DNA of 64,000 nt from Flavilitoribacter nigricans DSM 23189 = NBRC 102662. Lineage in GTDB: Bacteria; Bacteroidota; Bacteroidia; Chitinophagales; Saprospiraceae. Location: the NCBI RefSeq assembly GCF_002646595.1, contig NZ_PDUD01000004.1:207684-271683 (forward strand), read 5' to 3'. Every line of letters starts with the position of its first letter. Within the stretch, counting starts at the first letter, position 1. The notes under the pieces were generated by a model, which searched no databases, had not been told where the DNA came from, and saw nothing but the letters and a program-made list of their open reading frames with translations. Shown here piece after piece: positions 16,261 through 25,200 of this stretch. Made by a program: the position numbers and the translations under genes.

Positions 16261-17493
16261 TCATTTTAATCTGCTCATGAAAGCATTGACCGAAAGCCCG
16301 TGGATCAGGATGGACAATAAGATGGTGCAGTTAATGACCAGCCAAACTGCATTGATATCACTGAACTCCTCCAATTTATTCTGGGCGAATGCCAGATAAT
16401 ACAAAGATCCGATGCCCCGGATACCCAGAAAGCTGAGGGCGGCTTTCTCCCGAAACCTTAGCGGAGAAAAGGCAAAGGCAGCCATTCCCGATAGCGGTCG
16501 GATAATGAGTATGAGTAATAGCCCTATTAAAACATGTTCCCAACCAAGACCCTCGAATCCATTGAGAGCTAGTACTCCGCCAAAGAAGATCAGGAACAGC
16601 CCTAATATGGCCTGTTCTACCTGATCAATACTGTTGTAAGTCTCTTCGTGAATGGTATCGCTGGACCGGTACTGTCGGGCCACGACGGCGGCCACGAACA
16701 CACTTAGAAAACCGTAGCCATGTAGCACCTCGGTCAGGCTATACACGATCAGTACGGCCGCTACCATGAAAATCCCTTCTTTTACTTCAGAATCAAACTT
16801 CTTATCCAGATGATCTTTTAAAAAGAAAAATGCCCGCGAAAGGAGATACCCGAATAGCGCCCCGGTGGCCAGCCCGATCGCTATTTTTAAGCAAAACTCA
16901 TAGCCCAGCCAGTTCCAGACCACGTCTGAAGAGTACCCTTCCGATTCCAGATTGATGGCCAGCCAGACGAACGGGAACGCCAGACCGTCATTTAAACCAG
17001 CTTCGAGCGAAAGCCCGAAACGCACCTCACTTTCCTTGCCCTTATTGGGTGGTCCGACCTGTACATTGCCGGCGAGTACCGGATCCGTAGGAGCCAACAC
17101 GGAACCCAGTAATACGGCTGCACTCAGGGAAATACCGAGTATGTAAAACCCCGCGAGGGCCGTCAGCAGGATCGTTAGCGGCATGGCGATTCCCAGCAGA
17201 TACCAACCGACGCGCCAGGTACGCCAGCTGGGACGGCGATCAATTTTAATACCGATAGCTGCCAGAGAAATGATGACGATAAATTCGGATAGGTATTCCA
17301 GCAGAAGACGGTCAAAATTACTGGACTCGGGATTAATAAAGGGATAATCAATCGGTAAACTAAAGATCAGGTAGCCGAAAGCCACAAAAATGATGGGGAC
17401 GGTGAGAATACTCCGTTTCAGTACAGCGGGCAAAATGAACATGCCCAGCAGGGCGATGCCGGCGATCAGGAGTAACAGAATATGGGTAGACAT
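16261..17493 (-). CDS. Cation:proton antiporter (CPA family)
   Basis: 410 residues and about twelve hydrophobic helices, the usual make-up of the Na+/H+ exchanger fold. The signature for the ion-binding helices is present: LGSVLAPTDPVLAGNVQVGP (the A-P-T-D-P motif of CPA1) and later SLEAGLNDGLAFPFVWLA (E-x-G-x-N-D-G). Its position in the inner membrane and exchange of Na+ or K+ for H+ follow from the family. No C-terminal regulatory domain (TrkA-C or UspA) is present, so this is the short form. A 60-residue ORF on the other strand is a shadow. Nothing in the neighbourhood suggests a special role beyond pH/sodium homeostasis. Confidence 0.93.
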   Translation of the reverse strand: MSTHILLLLIAGIALLGMFILPAVLKRSILTVPIIFVAFGYLIFSLPIDYPFINPESSNFDRLLLEYLSEFIVIISLAAIGIKIDRRPSWRTWRVGWYLLGIAMPLTILLTALAGFYILGISLSAAVLLGSVLAPTDPVLAGNVQVGPPNKGKESEVRFGLSLEAGLNDGLAFPFVWLAINLESEGYSSDVVWNWLGYEFCLKIAIGLATGALFGYLLSRAFFFLKDHLDKKFDSEVKEGIFMVAAVLIVYSLTEVLHGYGFLSVFVAAVVARQYRSSDTIHEETYNSIDQVEQAILGLFLIFFGGVLALNGFEGLGWEHVLIGLLLILIIRPLSGMAAFAFSPLRFREKAALSFLGIRGIGSLYYLAFAQNKLEEFSDINAVWLVINCTILLSILIHGLSVNAFMSRLK

Positions 17494-17579
17494 TGAAGCA
17501 ATTTTGGTAGTTCAGGACACTTCATCTCGCCAGTTCTGTACGGAGGGAGAGCAAAACACTTACAGTTGGTAAAATGCTG

Positions 17580-17858
17580 CTACACTTCCACTCGCACTTT
17601 CAGGATCAGCTTACCATCTTTGATCTTTACGTCGAGGATCGGGAATTTCAGATAGGGCAGCAATTCCATCATTGGGTTAGCGGATGCCGCCGGCGGACTT
17701 GTTGGTTCCGTACCGGGTTTCGGTTCCAGTTGCGGCCGTACGAACTGCTCCAGCAGTACGTTCAGTTGTTTTTCGGTGACCGGGATCTCTCCTTCGATCT
17801 TCATGCCTTTGAGCCCTTCCATCTGGGTCTCTTTGAGGTATTTTATCAGTTCTTCCAT
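17580..17858 (-). CDS. Hypothetical protein, second gene of a two-gene unit
   Basis: 92 residues from ATG 17858, which lies five bases after the stop of the upstream gene; an alternative start at 17885 would overlap that gene by 23 bases. The sequence has an amphipathic helix (EELIKYLKETQMEGLKGMKI), a Pro-rich spacer (PKPGTEPTSPPAASANP) and a C-terminal strand pair (FPILDVKIKDGKLILKVRVEV). No signal peptide. I do not recognise a family. The alternating V-K-I-K-D-G-K-L-I-L-K pattern resembles lipid- or ligand-binding barrel strands and occurs also in the partner gene, so the two may be related folds. Confidence 0.55.
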   Translation of the reverse strand: MEELIKYLKETQMEGLKGMKIEGEIPVTEKQLNVLLEQFVRPQLEPKPGTEPTSPPAASANPMMELLPYLKFPILDVKIKDGKLILKVRVEV

Positions 17859-17862
17859 GGGA

Positions 17863-18327
17863 TTAATTTTTAAAGGAGGCGTCAAAAACCAGCTGACCGG
17901 ATCTCACTTCTACCCGGGCGGTCTGGATGCGGGTCAGATAATCGCCCATACCCGACATGGCAAAAACCGGTCCGAGATCTACAAACAATTCCTTGGATTG
18001 CAGTTGGATCCATTCCGGCAGGCGGTTCTTTATGAAACCGATCACTACCCGGTCGATGACCTTGAGGCCGTGTTCGATCGTCAGGTGCATCCGTGGGTTG
18101 GTCGGAAAACCGAGGTCTTCGTGTACATATACCTGCAGGGTGCGGGTGATCACGATCTTCGGGCTGATCGTAAATTTTATTTCCATCCGGTTATCCCCCA
18201 GGCAGGTCAATTGTAAACGATCCAGTTCGGGATGTTGCACGACATTGTCGGCTCCCTTATTGAGTAAATCCTCGCTAATGGGCAGGTGGATCTTGAAGTC
18301 AGTTCCTCGAAAGGCAAGTAGGTCCAT
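17863..18327 (-). CDS. Hypothetical protein, first gene of a two-gene unit
   Basis: 154 residues from ATG 18327. Strand-rich throughout: NRMEIKFTISPKIVITRTLQ, LEVxExLG-like loop (VHEDLGFPTNPRMHLTIEHG), a helix (KVIDRVVIGFIKNRLPEWIQ) and a strand end (RIQTARVEVRSGQLVFDASF). The layout strand-pairs/helix/strand with an exposed G-x-L-V-x-D resembles BPI/LEA-type lipid-binding modules, but this is only a pattern impression. No signal peptide, so a cytoplasmic protein. Next gene 17580-17858 follows after 4 bases, so they form an operon. Product function unknown. Confidence 0.55.
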   Translation of the reverse strand: MDLLAFRGTDFKIHLPISEDLLNKGADNVVQHPELDRLQLTCLGDNRMEIKFTISPKIVITRTLQVYVHEDLGFPTNPRMHLTIEHGLKVIDRVVIGFIKNRLPEWIQLQSKELFVDLGPVFAMSGMGDYLTRIQTARVEVRSGQLVFDASFKN

Positions 18328-18452
18328 ACTTTGTTGGTCATATTGGCATTATAAAGACCTGTGGCGGGCTCCGTAAAGCCGGGCGGTCATAAATGCCGGC
18401 TCGTGATGGAAACAAAGATAGGATTAAATTGGTTCGTTAGCCCGGATGGGAA

Positions 18453-18518
18453 GCGTGTAAAAAGTCCGTACGGGCCCGAGCCGATGACCGGACCGGAGCT
18501 ATCGGACTTTTTACACGC
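18453..18518 (-). terminator. Long-loop hairpin downstream of the BlaR-like gene
   Basis: Perfect 16-bp arms, GCGTGTAAAAAGTCCG (18453-18468) and CGGACTTTTTACACGC (18503-18518), with a 34-nt GC-rich loop. It begins 10 bases beyond the stop of the M56 gene on the minus strand. No U tract follows, so termination is likely but not certain. Confidence 0.55.
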
Positions 18519-18528
18519 CTATTTGCTA

Positions 18529-21333
18529 TTAGCGGTCCTCGTATTCCCGCAGCAACTGGATCATTTTTTTGTCCCCGTTCATCCGGGCGTGGTACATCGC
18601 GTATTCATCACCGGGAGAGACCTGAAAAGGATCGGCTCCTTTTTCCAGCAGCAGTTTGGCGACCTCATACCGGCCACTACGGGCGGCGCAGATGAGGGCC
18701 GTACCGTCGCCGGTCACACTGGCGTTCACCTCTGCACCCTCATCCAGCAGGTACTGCACGATCGGTAAATGACCGTTCCGGGAGGCCACCAGCAAGGCGG
18801 TGCCGTCTCCCGTCAGCGTTTTGTTGATATCCGCATTTTGGCCGACGAGGTATCGGACCAGTTCCAGGTGACCGTAGGCCGCAGCGGCCATCAGGGCGGT
18901 TTCGTCCCCCCATCCGTGATATTCTACATCCGCTCTGGCCGCAATCAGCAGTTTGGCGATTTCCAGATTGCCCAGCCGCGCAGCGGCTACCAGCGGTGAT
19001 CTCGGATCTTCATCTTCGTAATAAAAGGTGCAATTGGGATCTACCGTCTTGAGCAACTCCCGTACCCGGGCTACGTTTTGGTCTTTCACGGCGTAGAGTA
19101 ACTCCTGGCATTCGTCACTGCCTCCCTGCAGCTGCGATGTTTTGGCACCGTAAGTTTTATCCTGCTCACTATCCCGGATTTTGTTGACGACACCGATCTC
19201 TACCCGCTCTTTCAGTTGGTATCCGTCCAGTTCGGTCGTTAGCCAGTAAACGCCCGGCGGCACCTTGCCGATGTTCCATCGGATTTCGTGCAGTTCAGCC
19301 CGGGTAAGATTGACCTCGTAAACGAGATTGGACTGGTTGTTGACGGCATCCAGACTCAATTTGATCTTCGTAGCCCGGGGAAAAGGGCCGATCTTAAGGT
19401 AAACCTTGTCCTTGATGGGTAATTTGAGCATGGACGTCTTGATGTAGGGCGGCAGCTTACCCTGTGGCAGTGCAGATTGACCCACCAGCGAAAAATCCTG
19501 ATTTTGATTTTGGTTGCTGTTGGAATTTGAATTTTGGTTGGATGGCTTATGCTCCGGCCCGGAATGATCGGTTGGAGCGGGTTCCCAGGAAATGCCCTTT
19601 GCTTCGCAGGCTTCCCGGATCAATGCGGCCACCCGTTCGTGCCCCTTCGCGGAAGCTTCTTTCCAGGCATTCCAGCCGTCGTGGGTAGTGGCGCTCAGGT
19701 CCGCTCCCTTTTGGATCAGGGTTTTTACGATCTCGTAATGGCCATTCTCCGCCGCTTCCAGTAGTGCTGTGTGTCCATTTTTTGAGGCGTGATTGATGCT
19801 GACCCCTCTCTGGCCCAACAACAGCGCAAACAGTTCTTGGTGACCGTGTTCAGCGGCTTCCATCAGGGCGGTATAACCGGCTTTCCCCGCCAGATTAACC
19901 TCCGCACCGTTTCGCAACAGCAGCCTGGCGATGTCGGTATGGTCGTGGTGGGCCGCTTCGGTGAGTGCCGTGCGTCCGTCGGAGAGGACGGCATTCAGGT
20001 CGACGCCCGTTTTGATGAGTTGTTTTACCTCTTCGGGTTGATTATGGTGGATGGCTTCCAGCAGGCGGTTCGGATCGCCCTGGATCAGAGCGGTGGCTGA
20101 GCTGTTCGAACTTGCCAATGCGATAGAAGCTTGGTCCAGTCGTTCCGCTTCGGTGTCGATCAGGGCCTGAACTACGGCCGGTGGCAGCGCTTCGGATTCC
20201 ATGATTTCCACCTGCGACGTGCCGCGGGGTGCCGGTTGTTCAGCCGGCGCGAAAAATCCCTGTAAAACGAGGCAGAGCAGTAAGAGAACTCCCACCAGAC
20301 TGCCTTTCAGCGATCCGGATCGTTGTTGATCATATTGTCCAAACAGGCGCAGAATGCGTTTGCTGAAATTACCTTTTTTGCCATTTACGTACATAACTAA
20401 CTTTGTTTTGCGTGGATGATGAAATAATTGCAAATGGGTAAGTGCTTCGGCGTAGAGCATCGGCTGATCCTGAACTTTCAGAACGAGATCATCACAGCAA
20501 TGCTCGCGCACCTCGCGCAGTTTACCCGAGATCCACCAAACAGTCGGGTGATAGAAGAAAAGTACTTCAATGACAGACTGGAAGATATTGACCAGAAAAT
20601 CGTAGCGTCGGATGTGGGCCAGTTCGTGCAGCAGCAGCGTTTCTACCTGCTCCCGGCTCAGGCCGGTGAAAAGACTCACCGGAGCCAGCACCACGGGCCG
20701 GAAAAAATGGAACGTCAGCGGTTCGCTGATCGATCCGGAGAGTAAAAACTCCACCGGCTGGCGAATGCCCATCTTACGGGCCAGTTCCACAAATCGCTGA
20801 TCCCACAGTGCGTTCGGGGCACTTACGTTCCGGGTGCGCAACTGTCTCATCTGGTAAAAACCCAGCCCCATAAAGGCCGAGAGGATGAGCACACCGGCGT
20901 ACCAGATCAGCGCTACCCAGTGCAGGTAAGGACGCAGGATGCTGCCCAGATGATCTGTCTGAGTCTGCAACCAGGAGGAAAATGGGACGGCTACTTCTGT
21001 CGGAGTCGATCCCGGATCTGTCAGGTCGGTGCGCGCCAGAGGCGCTGACCCGGCGGGCATAGCGTATTCTTGTGCTACGTGATCCGGATGGGCCATTTCC
21101 TGCGTTCGGGCAGTCGATCGTTGTCCGGAAAATGTATAAGCCGCCCACACAAGTGGTACCAGCAAACCGGCCAGCAGCAGGGTGTAACGCACATTGGAAA
21201 ACTTGTGTGGAACAAACCACAGGATCAGGCGCAAAGCAAAACCCACCAGGGCAATTTGCCAGATACTATGCAGTAAGGTCCATCCCATAGCCTGACTGAA
21301 GGGAAGGATTTCCGGCCAGTTAAGCTGCGTCAT
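18529..21333 (-). CDS. BlaR1/MecR1-like M56 membrane metallopeptidase with ankyrin repeats
   Basis: 934 residues from ATG 21333, overlapping the end of blaI-type gene by 14 bases. Four transmembrane helices at the N-terminus; the M56 zinc motif HELAH sits near residue 233 with the third ligand region REHCCDDLVLK downstream. Then come two ankyrin blocks (about residues 420-610 and 770-930; e.g. DGRTALTEAAHHDHTDIARLL, GHTALLEAAENGHYEIVKTL) separated by an Asn/Gln/Ser-rich linker (NQNSNSNSNQNQNQ) and a strand-rich domain. Known: M56 sensors cleave the repressor BlaI on signal. Classical BlaR1 has a penicillin-binding domain outside; here ankyrin modules take its place, so the signal is different. 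Probable substrate: the BlaI-type repressor next to it. Confidence 0.88.
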   Translation of the reverse strand: MTQLNWPEILPFSQAMGWTLLHSIWQIALVGFALRLILWFVPHKFSNVRYTLLLAGLLVPLVWAAYTFSGQRSTARTQEMAHPDHVAQEYAMPAGSAPLARTDLTDPGSTPTEVAVPFSSWLQTQTDHLGSILRPYLHWVALIWYAGVLILSAFMGLGFYQMRQLRTRNVSAPNALWDQRFVELARKMGIRQPVEFLLSGSISEPLTFHFFRPVVLAPVSLFTGLSREQVETLLLHELAHIRRYDFLVNIFQSVIEVLFFYHPTVWWISGKLREVREHCCDDLVLKVQDQPMLYAEALTHLQLFHHPRKTKLVMYVNGKKGNFSKRILRLFGQYDQQRSGSLKGSLVGVLLLLCLVLQGFFAPAEQPAPRGTSQVEIMESEALPPAVVQALIDTEAERLDQASIALASSNSSATALIQGDPNRLLEAIHHNQPEEVKQLIKTGVDLNAVLSDGRTALTEAAHHDHTDIARLLLRNGAEVNLAGKAGYTALMEAAEHGHQELFALLLGQRGVSINHASKNGHTALLEAAENGHYEIVKTLIQKGADLSATTHDGWNAWKEASAKGHERVAALIREACEAKGISWEPAPTDHSGPEHKPSNQNSNSNSNQNQNQDFSLVGQSALPQGKLPPYIKTSMLKLPIKDKVYLKIGPFPRATKIKLSLDAVNNQSNLVYEVNLTRAELHEIRWNIGKVPPGVYWLTTELDGYQLKERVEIGVVNKIRDSEQDKTYGAKTSQLQGGSDECQELLYAVKDQNVARVRELLKTVDPNCTFYYEDEDPRSPLVAAARLGNLEIAKLLIAARADVEYHGWGDETALMAAAAYGHLELVRYLVGQNADINKTLTGDGTALLVASRNGHLPIVQYLLDEGAEVNASVTGDGTALICAARSGRYEVAKLLLEKGADPFQVSPGDEYAMYHARMNGDKKMIQLLREYEDR

Positions 21334-21718
21334 CGTCTTCCTTTTTTTTGGCTTCCAGCCATTGTTGTAAAGCTTCGAGTTCTTCGGCATCTACCTGCTC
21401 CTGCCCGAGGGCGTGCATGACCATCTTCATGGCCGATCCCTTATAGGCCGTCTTCAACAGCCTTTGGAAAAGGGTTTGCTGCACTTCCGTTTCTTTGGGC
21501 ACGGCGCTGTAAAAATGCGTTTTCCCTTCTTTGGTGCGTTTGACCATCTTCTTTTTGGTCATCCGCTGGAGAAAGGTCAGGATCGTGGTGTAACCCACTT
21601 CCCGCTTTTCACTGATCTTTTCGTGGACCGTTCGCACCGTGGCCGGCTGGTGTTCCCACAGGACCTGCAGGATCTCCAGTTCCACGTCAGAGGGTTGGTA
21701 AATACTGGATTCTTCCAT
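21320..21718 (-). CDS. BlaI/MecI-family repressor
   Basis: 132 residues from ATG 21718 (MEESSIYQPSDVELEILQVL); the longer frame from 21790 adds an unrelated N-terminus. Winged helix with the BlaI signatures ILQVLWEHQPATVRTVHEKI and VGYTTILTFLQRMTKKKMV, then KEGKTHFYSAVPKE, and a C-terminal dimerisation helix. The cleavage-site region of BlaI (N-F in staphylococcal BlaI) is not evident, so processing cannot be located. Forms an operon with the M56 sensor gene and overlaps it by 14 bases. Autoregulation is likely: operator-like palindromes lie just upstream. Confidence 0.92.
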   Translation of the reverse strand: MEESSIYQPSDVELEILQVLWEHQPATVRTVHEKISEKREVGYTTILTFLQRMTKKKMVKRTKEGKTHFYSAVPKETEVQQTLFQRLLKTAYKGSAMKMVMHALGQEQVDAEELEALQQWLEAKKKEDDDAA

Positions 21719-21832
21719 GTTTGGTGAAAAAGTTTTGGACAGAAAATGCCGGGCCGTGCTGTGCCTGCGCACAACAAGGACACCTGACACCCGCTGCCGT
21801 ACAGCAAATGATCATTAGCTGTTACAAATATA

Positions 21833-21878
21833 TACTACAGGAGTCGTAGATGCAATTTTTTCTACTACACTTGTAGTA
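21833..21878 (-). promoter_or_regulatory. Operator sites for the BlaI-type repressor
   Basis: TACTACA (21863-21869), centre CT, TGTAGTA (21872-21878): 7-bp arms around two bases, matching the TACA/TGTA half-sites of BlaI/MecI operators. A weaker second site TACTACA (21833-21839) with TCGTAGA (21844-21850) lies 24 bases nearer the gene. Both are within 165 bases of the repressor start, as expected for autorepression of the operon. Confidence 0.65.
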
Positions 21879-22248
21879 TTTTAACGTTTGCGTGGAGTTG
21901 AATAAGGTATGTGATTCATTCTTATTGATCTGGTATTCAGTGTTTTAAATTAATTCAGGAAGGCCTGTGATTTTTTCGATACTTCTGTTGACGAATCCTA
22001 AATCTACCGATCCCGGAACGCCCACCGGCGGCCTGACGGGGGAGTGGGTTAAAATAAATGACCGGACTTCCTTTCCAGCGGTTGCTGCCCGCCGAATAAC
22101 CTGATCGGAAATGAGGGGATAAACCAAAGATATTTGTAGTTTTAGGTATACGGAGGTGAAACTGCTTTGATCCGGCTTATAGCTGAATCGTAAGGATCCA
22201 ATCAATTTCCCTGGGTATGTACATTCTTTAGCCCCTAAGGCCCGCATT
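21879..22248. other. Intergenic region between the repressor operon and the adhesin gene
   Basis: Together with the operators above it separates divergently transcribed genes by 530 bases. It should hold the adhesin promoter, but I see no exact TAnnTTTG element; a partial match (GATATTTG near 22130) exists. No coding sequence is supported: the minus-strand frame at 21945-22385 overlaps the adhesin signal peptide and looks spurious. Confidence 0.4.
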
Positions 22249-25200
22249 ATGAGAATACTCAACACCACACCGACCGGCCGGTTCCTGTTGGTCCTGTCTT
22301 TCCTATTTTCCCTTACCCAAATGCACGCGCAGGTTTTTGTAGACCAGAATGCCACCGGAGCGAACGACGGCAGTTCCTGGACCAATGCCTACCGGGATCT
22401 GCAGACCGCCCTGACGCTCACCGGAAACGGTCCGATCTGGGTGGCGCGCGGTACCTACAAACCGATCAGTTGTAATCCCTGTACCGAACTGCAACGGGAA
22501 AGCGCCTTCCGGCTTCCGCCGGATGTGCAGCTGTACGGCGGTTTTGCCGGTACCGAAAGCAGCCTTAACGAACGCGACTGGATCGCTAATCCCACCGTTT
22601 TGAGTGGAGATATCGGCGTCGCCAACGATAGTCTGGACAATGTCTTCAATGTGCTGATCGCCGTCAATTCCACCGCGGACAATGTGCTGGACGGTTTCAC
22701 CGTGGAGGAAGGAAATGCGGACGGATCTTTTGGCTCGGCGGCCGGTGGGGGACTCCTGATCGACGCCAATCCGGGAGGAACCGGCCATATCCGGATCCGG
22801 AATTGTCTTTTTCGCAACAATTACGCCGGCGGCGGTGGGGCAATTGCCATTGATTGTACCCTGGGAGGCAGCAGTTCGGCCGAGATCCGCAATTGTACTT
22901 TTGAAGGGAATACCGCTTCACTGGGGATCACCAGTACCGGCGCTGCCATCTTTATGCAGGGCAACAGTGGGGCTCAGGTTCGGCCGCGCATCGTCGGCTG
23001 TACTTTTCGCAATAACTTTTGTGGCAATGACGGCGGGGCCATCAGTGCAACGCCCACCGGCGACGGGAGTTTACTGGCCATGCAGGTCGATAGTTGCCAG
23101 TTTACCAATAACCGGGCGGCGGACCGGGGCGGGGCCATCTGGTACCGGATGTCCAGTTTTGGCGAGTGCCGGGTAACGATCAAAAATTCTCAATTTCTCG
23201 AAAATGAATCCGGGGGAGAAGGCGGAGCGATCTACGCCCGCAGCAGCTTCGATAATGTGGCCGGGGATACGATCGCCAATTGTGTATTCACCCAAAACCG
23301 GGCCACGGGTACCAGTACGATCAACGAGGGAGAAGGCGGGGCCATCTTTATCAGAGGTTCGCAGGCGGGTACGCGTCACCAGCAGATCATCAACTGTGTA
23401 TTTGATCGCAATAGTGCCGTACTGTTGGGAGGAGCGATTGCCACCACTTCCATAGAGTCGACACCGGGAGTCTGCTTCACGGACGTTGTAAACTGTTCTT
23501 TTTCCGGCAATACGACGGCCGGACGGGGCGGAGCGATCCATGCCCAGGATTCTACCGGCACCAACCAGGTGCGGGTGGTCAACAGCATCCTGTGGGGCGA
23601 TTCGGCGGCAACGGACGGGATGGAGATCTTTACCGATCGCTCCTTGGTTGCGGTCCTGTACAGCGATGTGGCCGGCGGTTTATCACCCGACCTCACGGAT
23701 GGCGGGAATAATCTGGATATCGATCCTTTGTACGCCGATCCGGAAAACGGCGACCTCCATCTGCCGTCCTGTTCACCGCTGGTGGACCGGGGTGATAATA
23801 CCCAGATCCCACCCGCTATTACTACCGATCTGGACGGAGACGCCCGCATCCTCGGCGCTGCCGTCGATCTGGGAGCCTACGAATTGGGCCGTATCTACGT
23901 AGATCAGTCGGCCTCCGGCGCGAACAACGGCCGCTCCTGGTCCGATGCCTTCAATCTTTTTGAGGACGGCCTGGCGGCCGCCGCAACGGGCGATCAGATC
24001 TGGGTGGCCCAGGGTACCTACCGGCCGACCGACTGTGCGACCTGCACGGAAGCGGACCGGCAGATCTCCTTCCATTTGGTGCCCAATGTGGAAGCCTACG
24101 GCGGTTTTGCCGGCAATGAAACAGCGCTGGATCAGCGCGACTGGGTGACCCGCCCCACGGTATTGAGTGGGGATATTGGCGTGCCGAACGATAGTCTGGA
24201 CAATACCTTTAGCGTGCTCATTGCAGAAAATTCGACCGACAAGACCATCCTGGACGGATTCATCATCGAAAGAGGCAATGCAGACGGTTCTTTCGGCTCG
24301 GCGGCCGGCGGCGGACTGTATCTGGATGCCAATCCGGGCGGGACCGCCAATCTCCAGATCCGCAACTGTACTTTTCGCCACAACTATGCCGGTGGCGGCG
24401 GCGGGATCGCTATTGACTGTACCCTGGGCGGCGAAAGCCGGGCGGAGATCCGGAACTGTATTTTTGAATTCAATACGGCCTCTCTGGGGATCACGAGTAC
24501 CGGTGCTGCCATCTTTATGCAGGGCAACAGTGCGGCGCAGGTGTTGCCGCGCATTGTCAATTGTACCTTTCGCGATAACTTTTGCGGCAATGACGGCGGG
24601 GCCATCAGCGCAACGCCCACCGGAGAGGGCAGCCTGTTGGCCATGCAGATCGACAGCTGCCTGTTTACCCGCAACCGGGCGGCTGACCGCGGGGCCGGGA
24701 TCTGGTATCGGATGTCCAATTTCGGAACGAGCCGGGTAGTGATCAAAAACAGCCAGTTTCTGGGGAATGTAGCCGGCGGGGAAGGCGGCGCGATCTATGC
24801 CCGCAGTAGTTTCGATAATATCGCAAACGATACGATCGCCAATTGCCTTTTTTCACTAAATCAGGCGACCGGTACCAGTACCATCAATGACGGAGAGGGC
24901 GGGGCGGTCTTTCTGCGGGCATCCCAACAGGGGACCCGGCACCATACCCTCGTTAATTGCATCTTCGACCGAAACCAGGCGACTTTATTGGGAGGAGCCT
25001 TAGCGATCACCTCCATTGAAAGCACTGCCGGAAATGCTACCACCGATGTGATCAATTGTACCTTCTCCGGAAACTCCACACCGGGAGACGGTGGGGCCAT
25101 TCACGCGGAAGGTTCGGAGGGAATAAACACGCTCAATATCCGGAACAGTATCCTGTGGGATAACGACGCCACCGGGAATGGATCGGAGATCCGTAACAAC

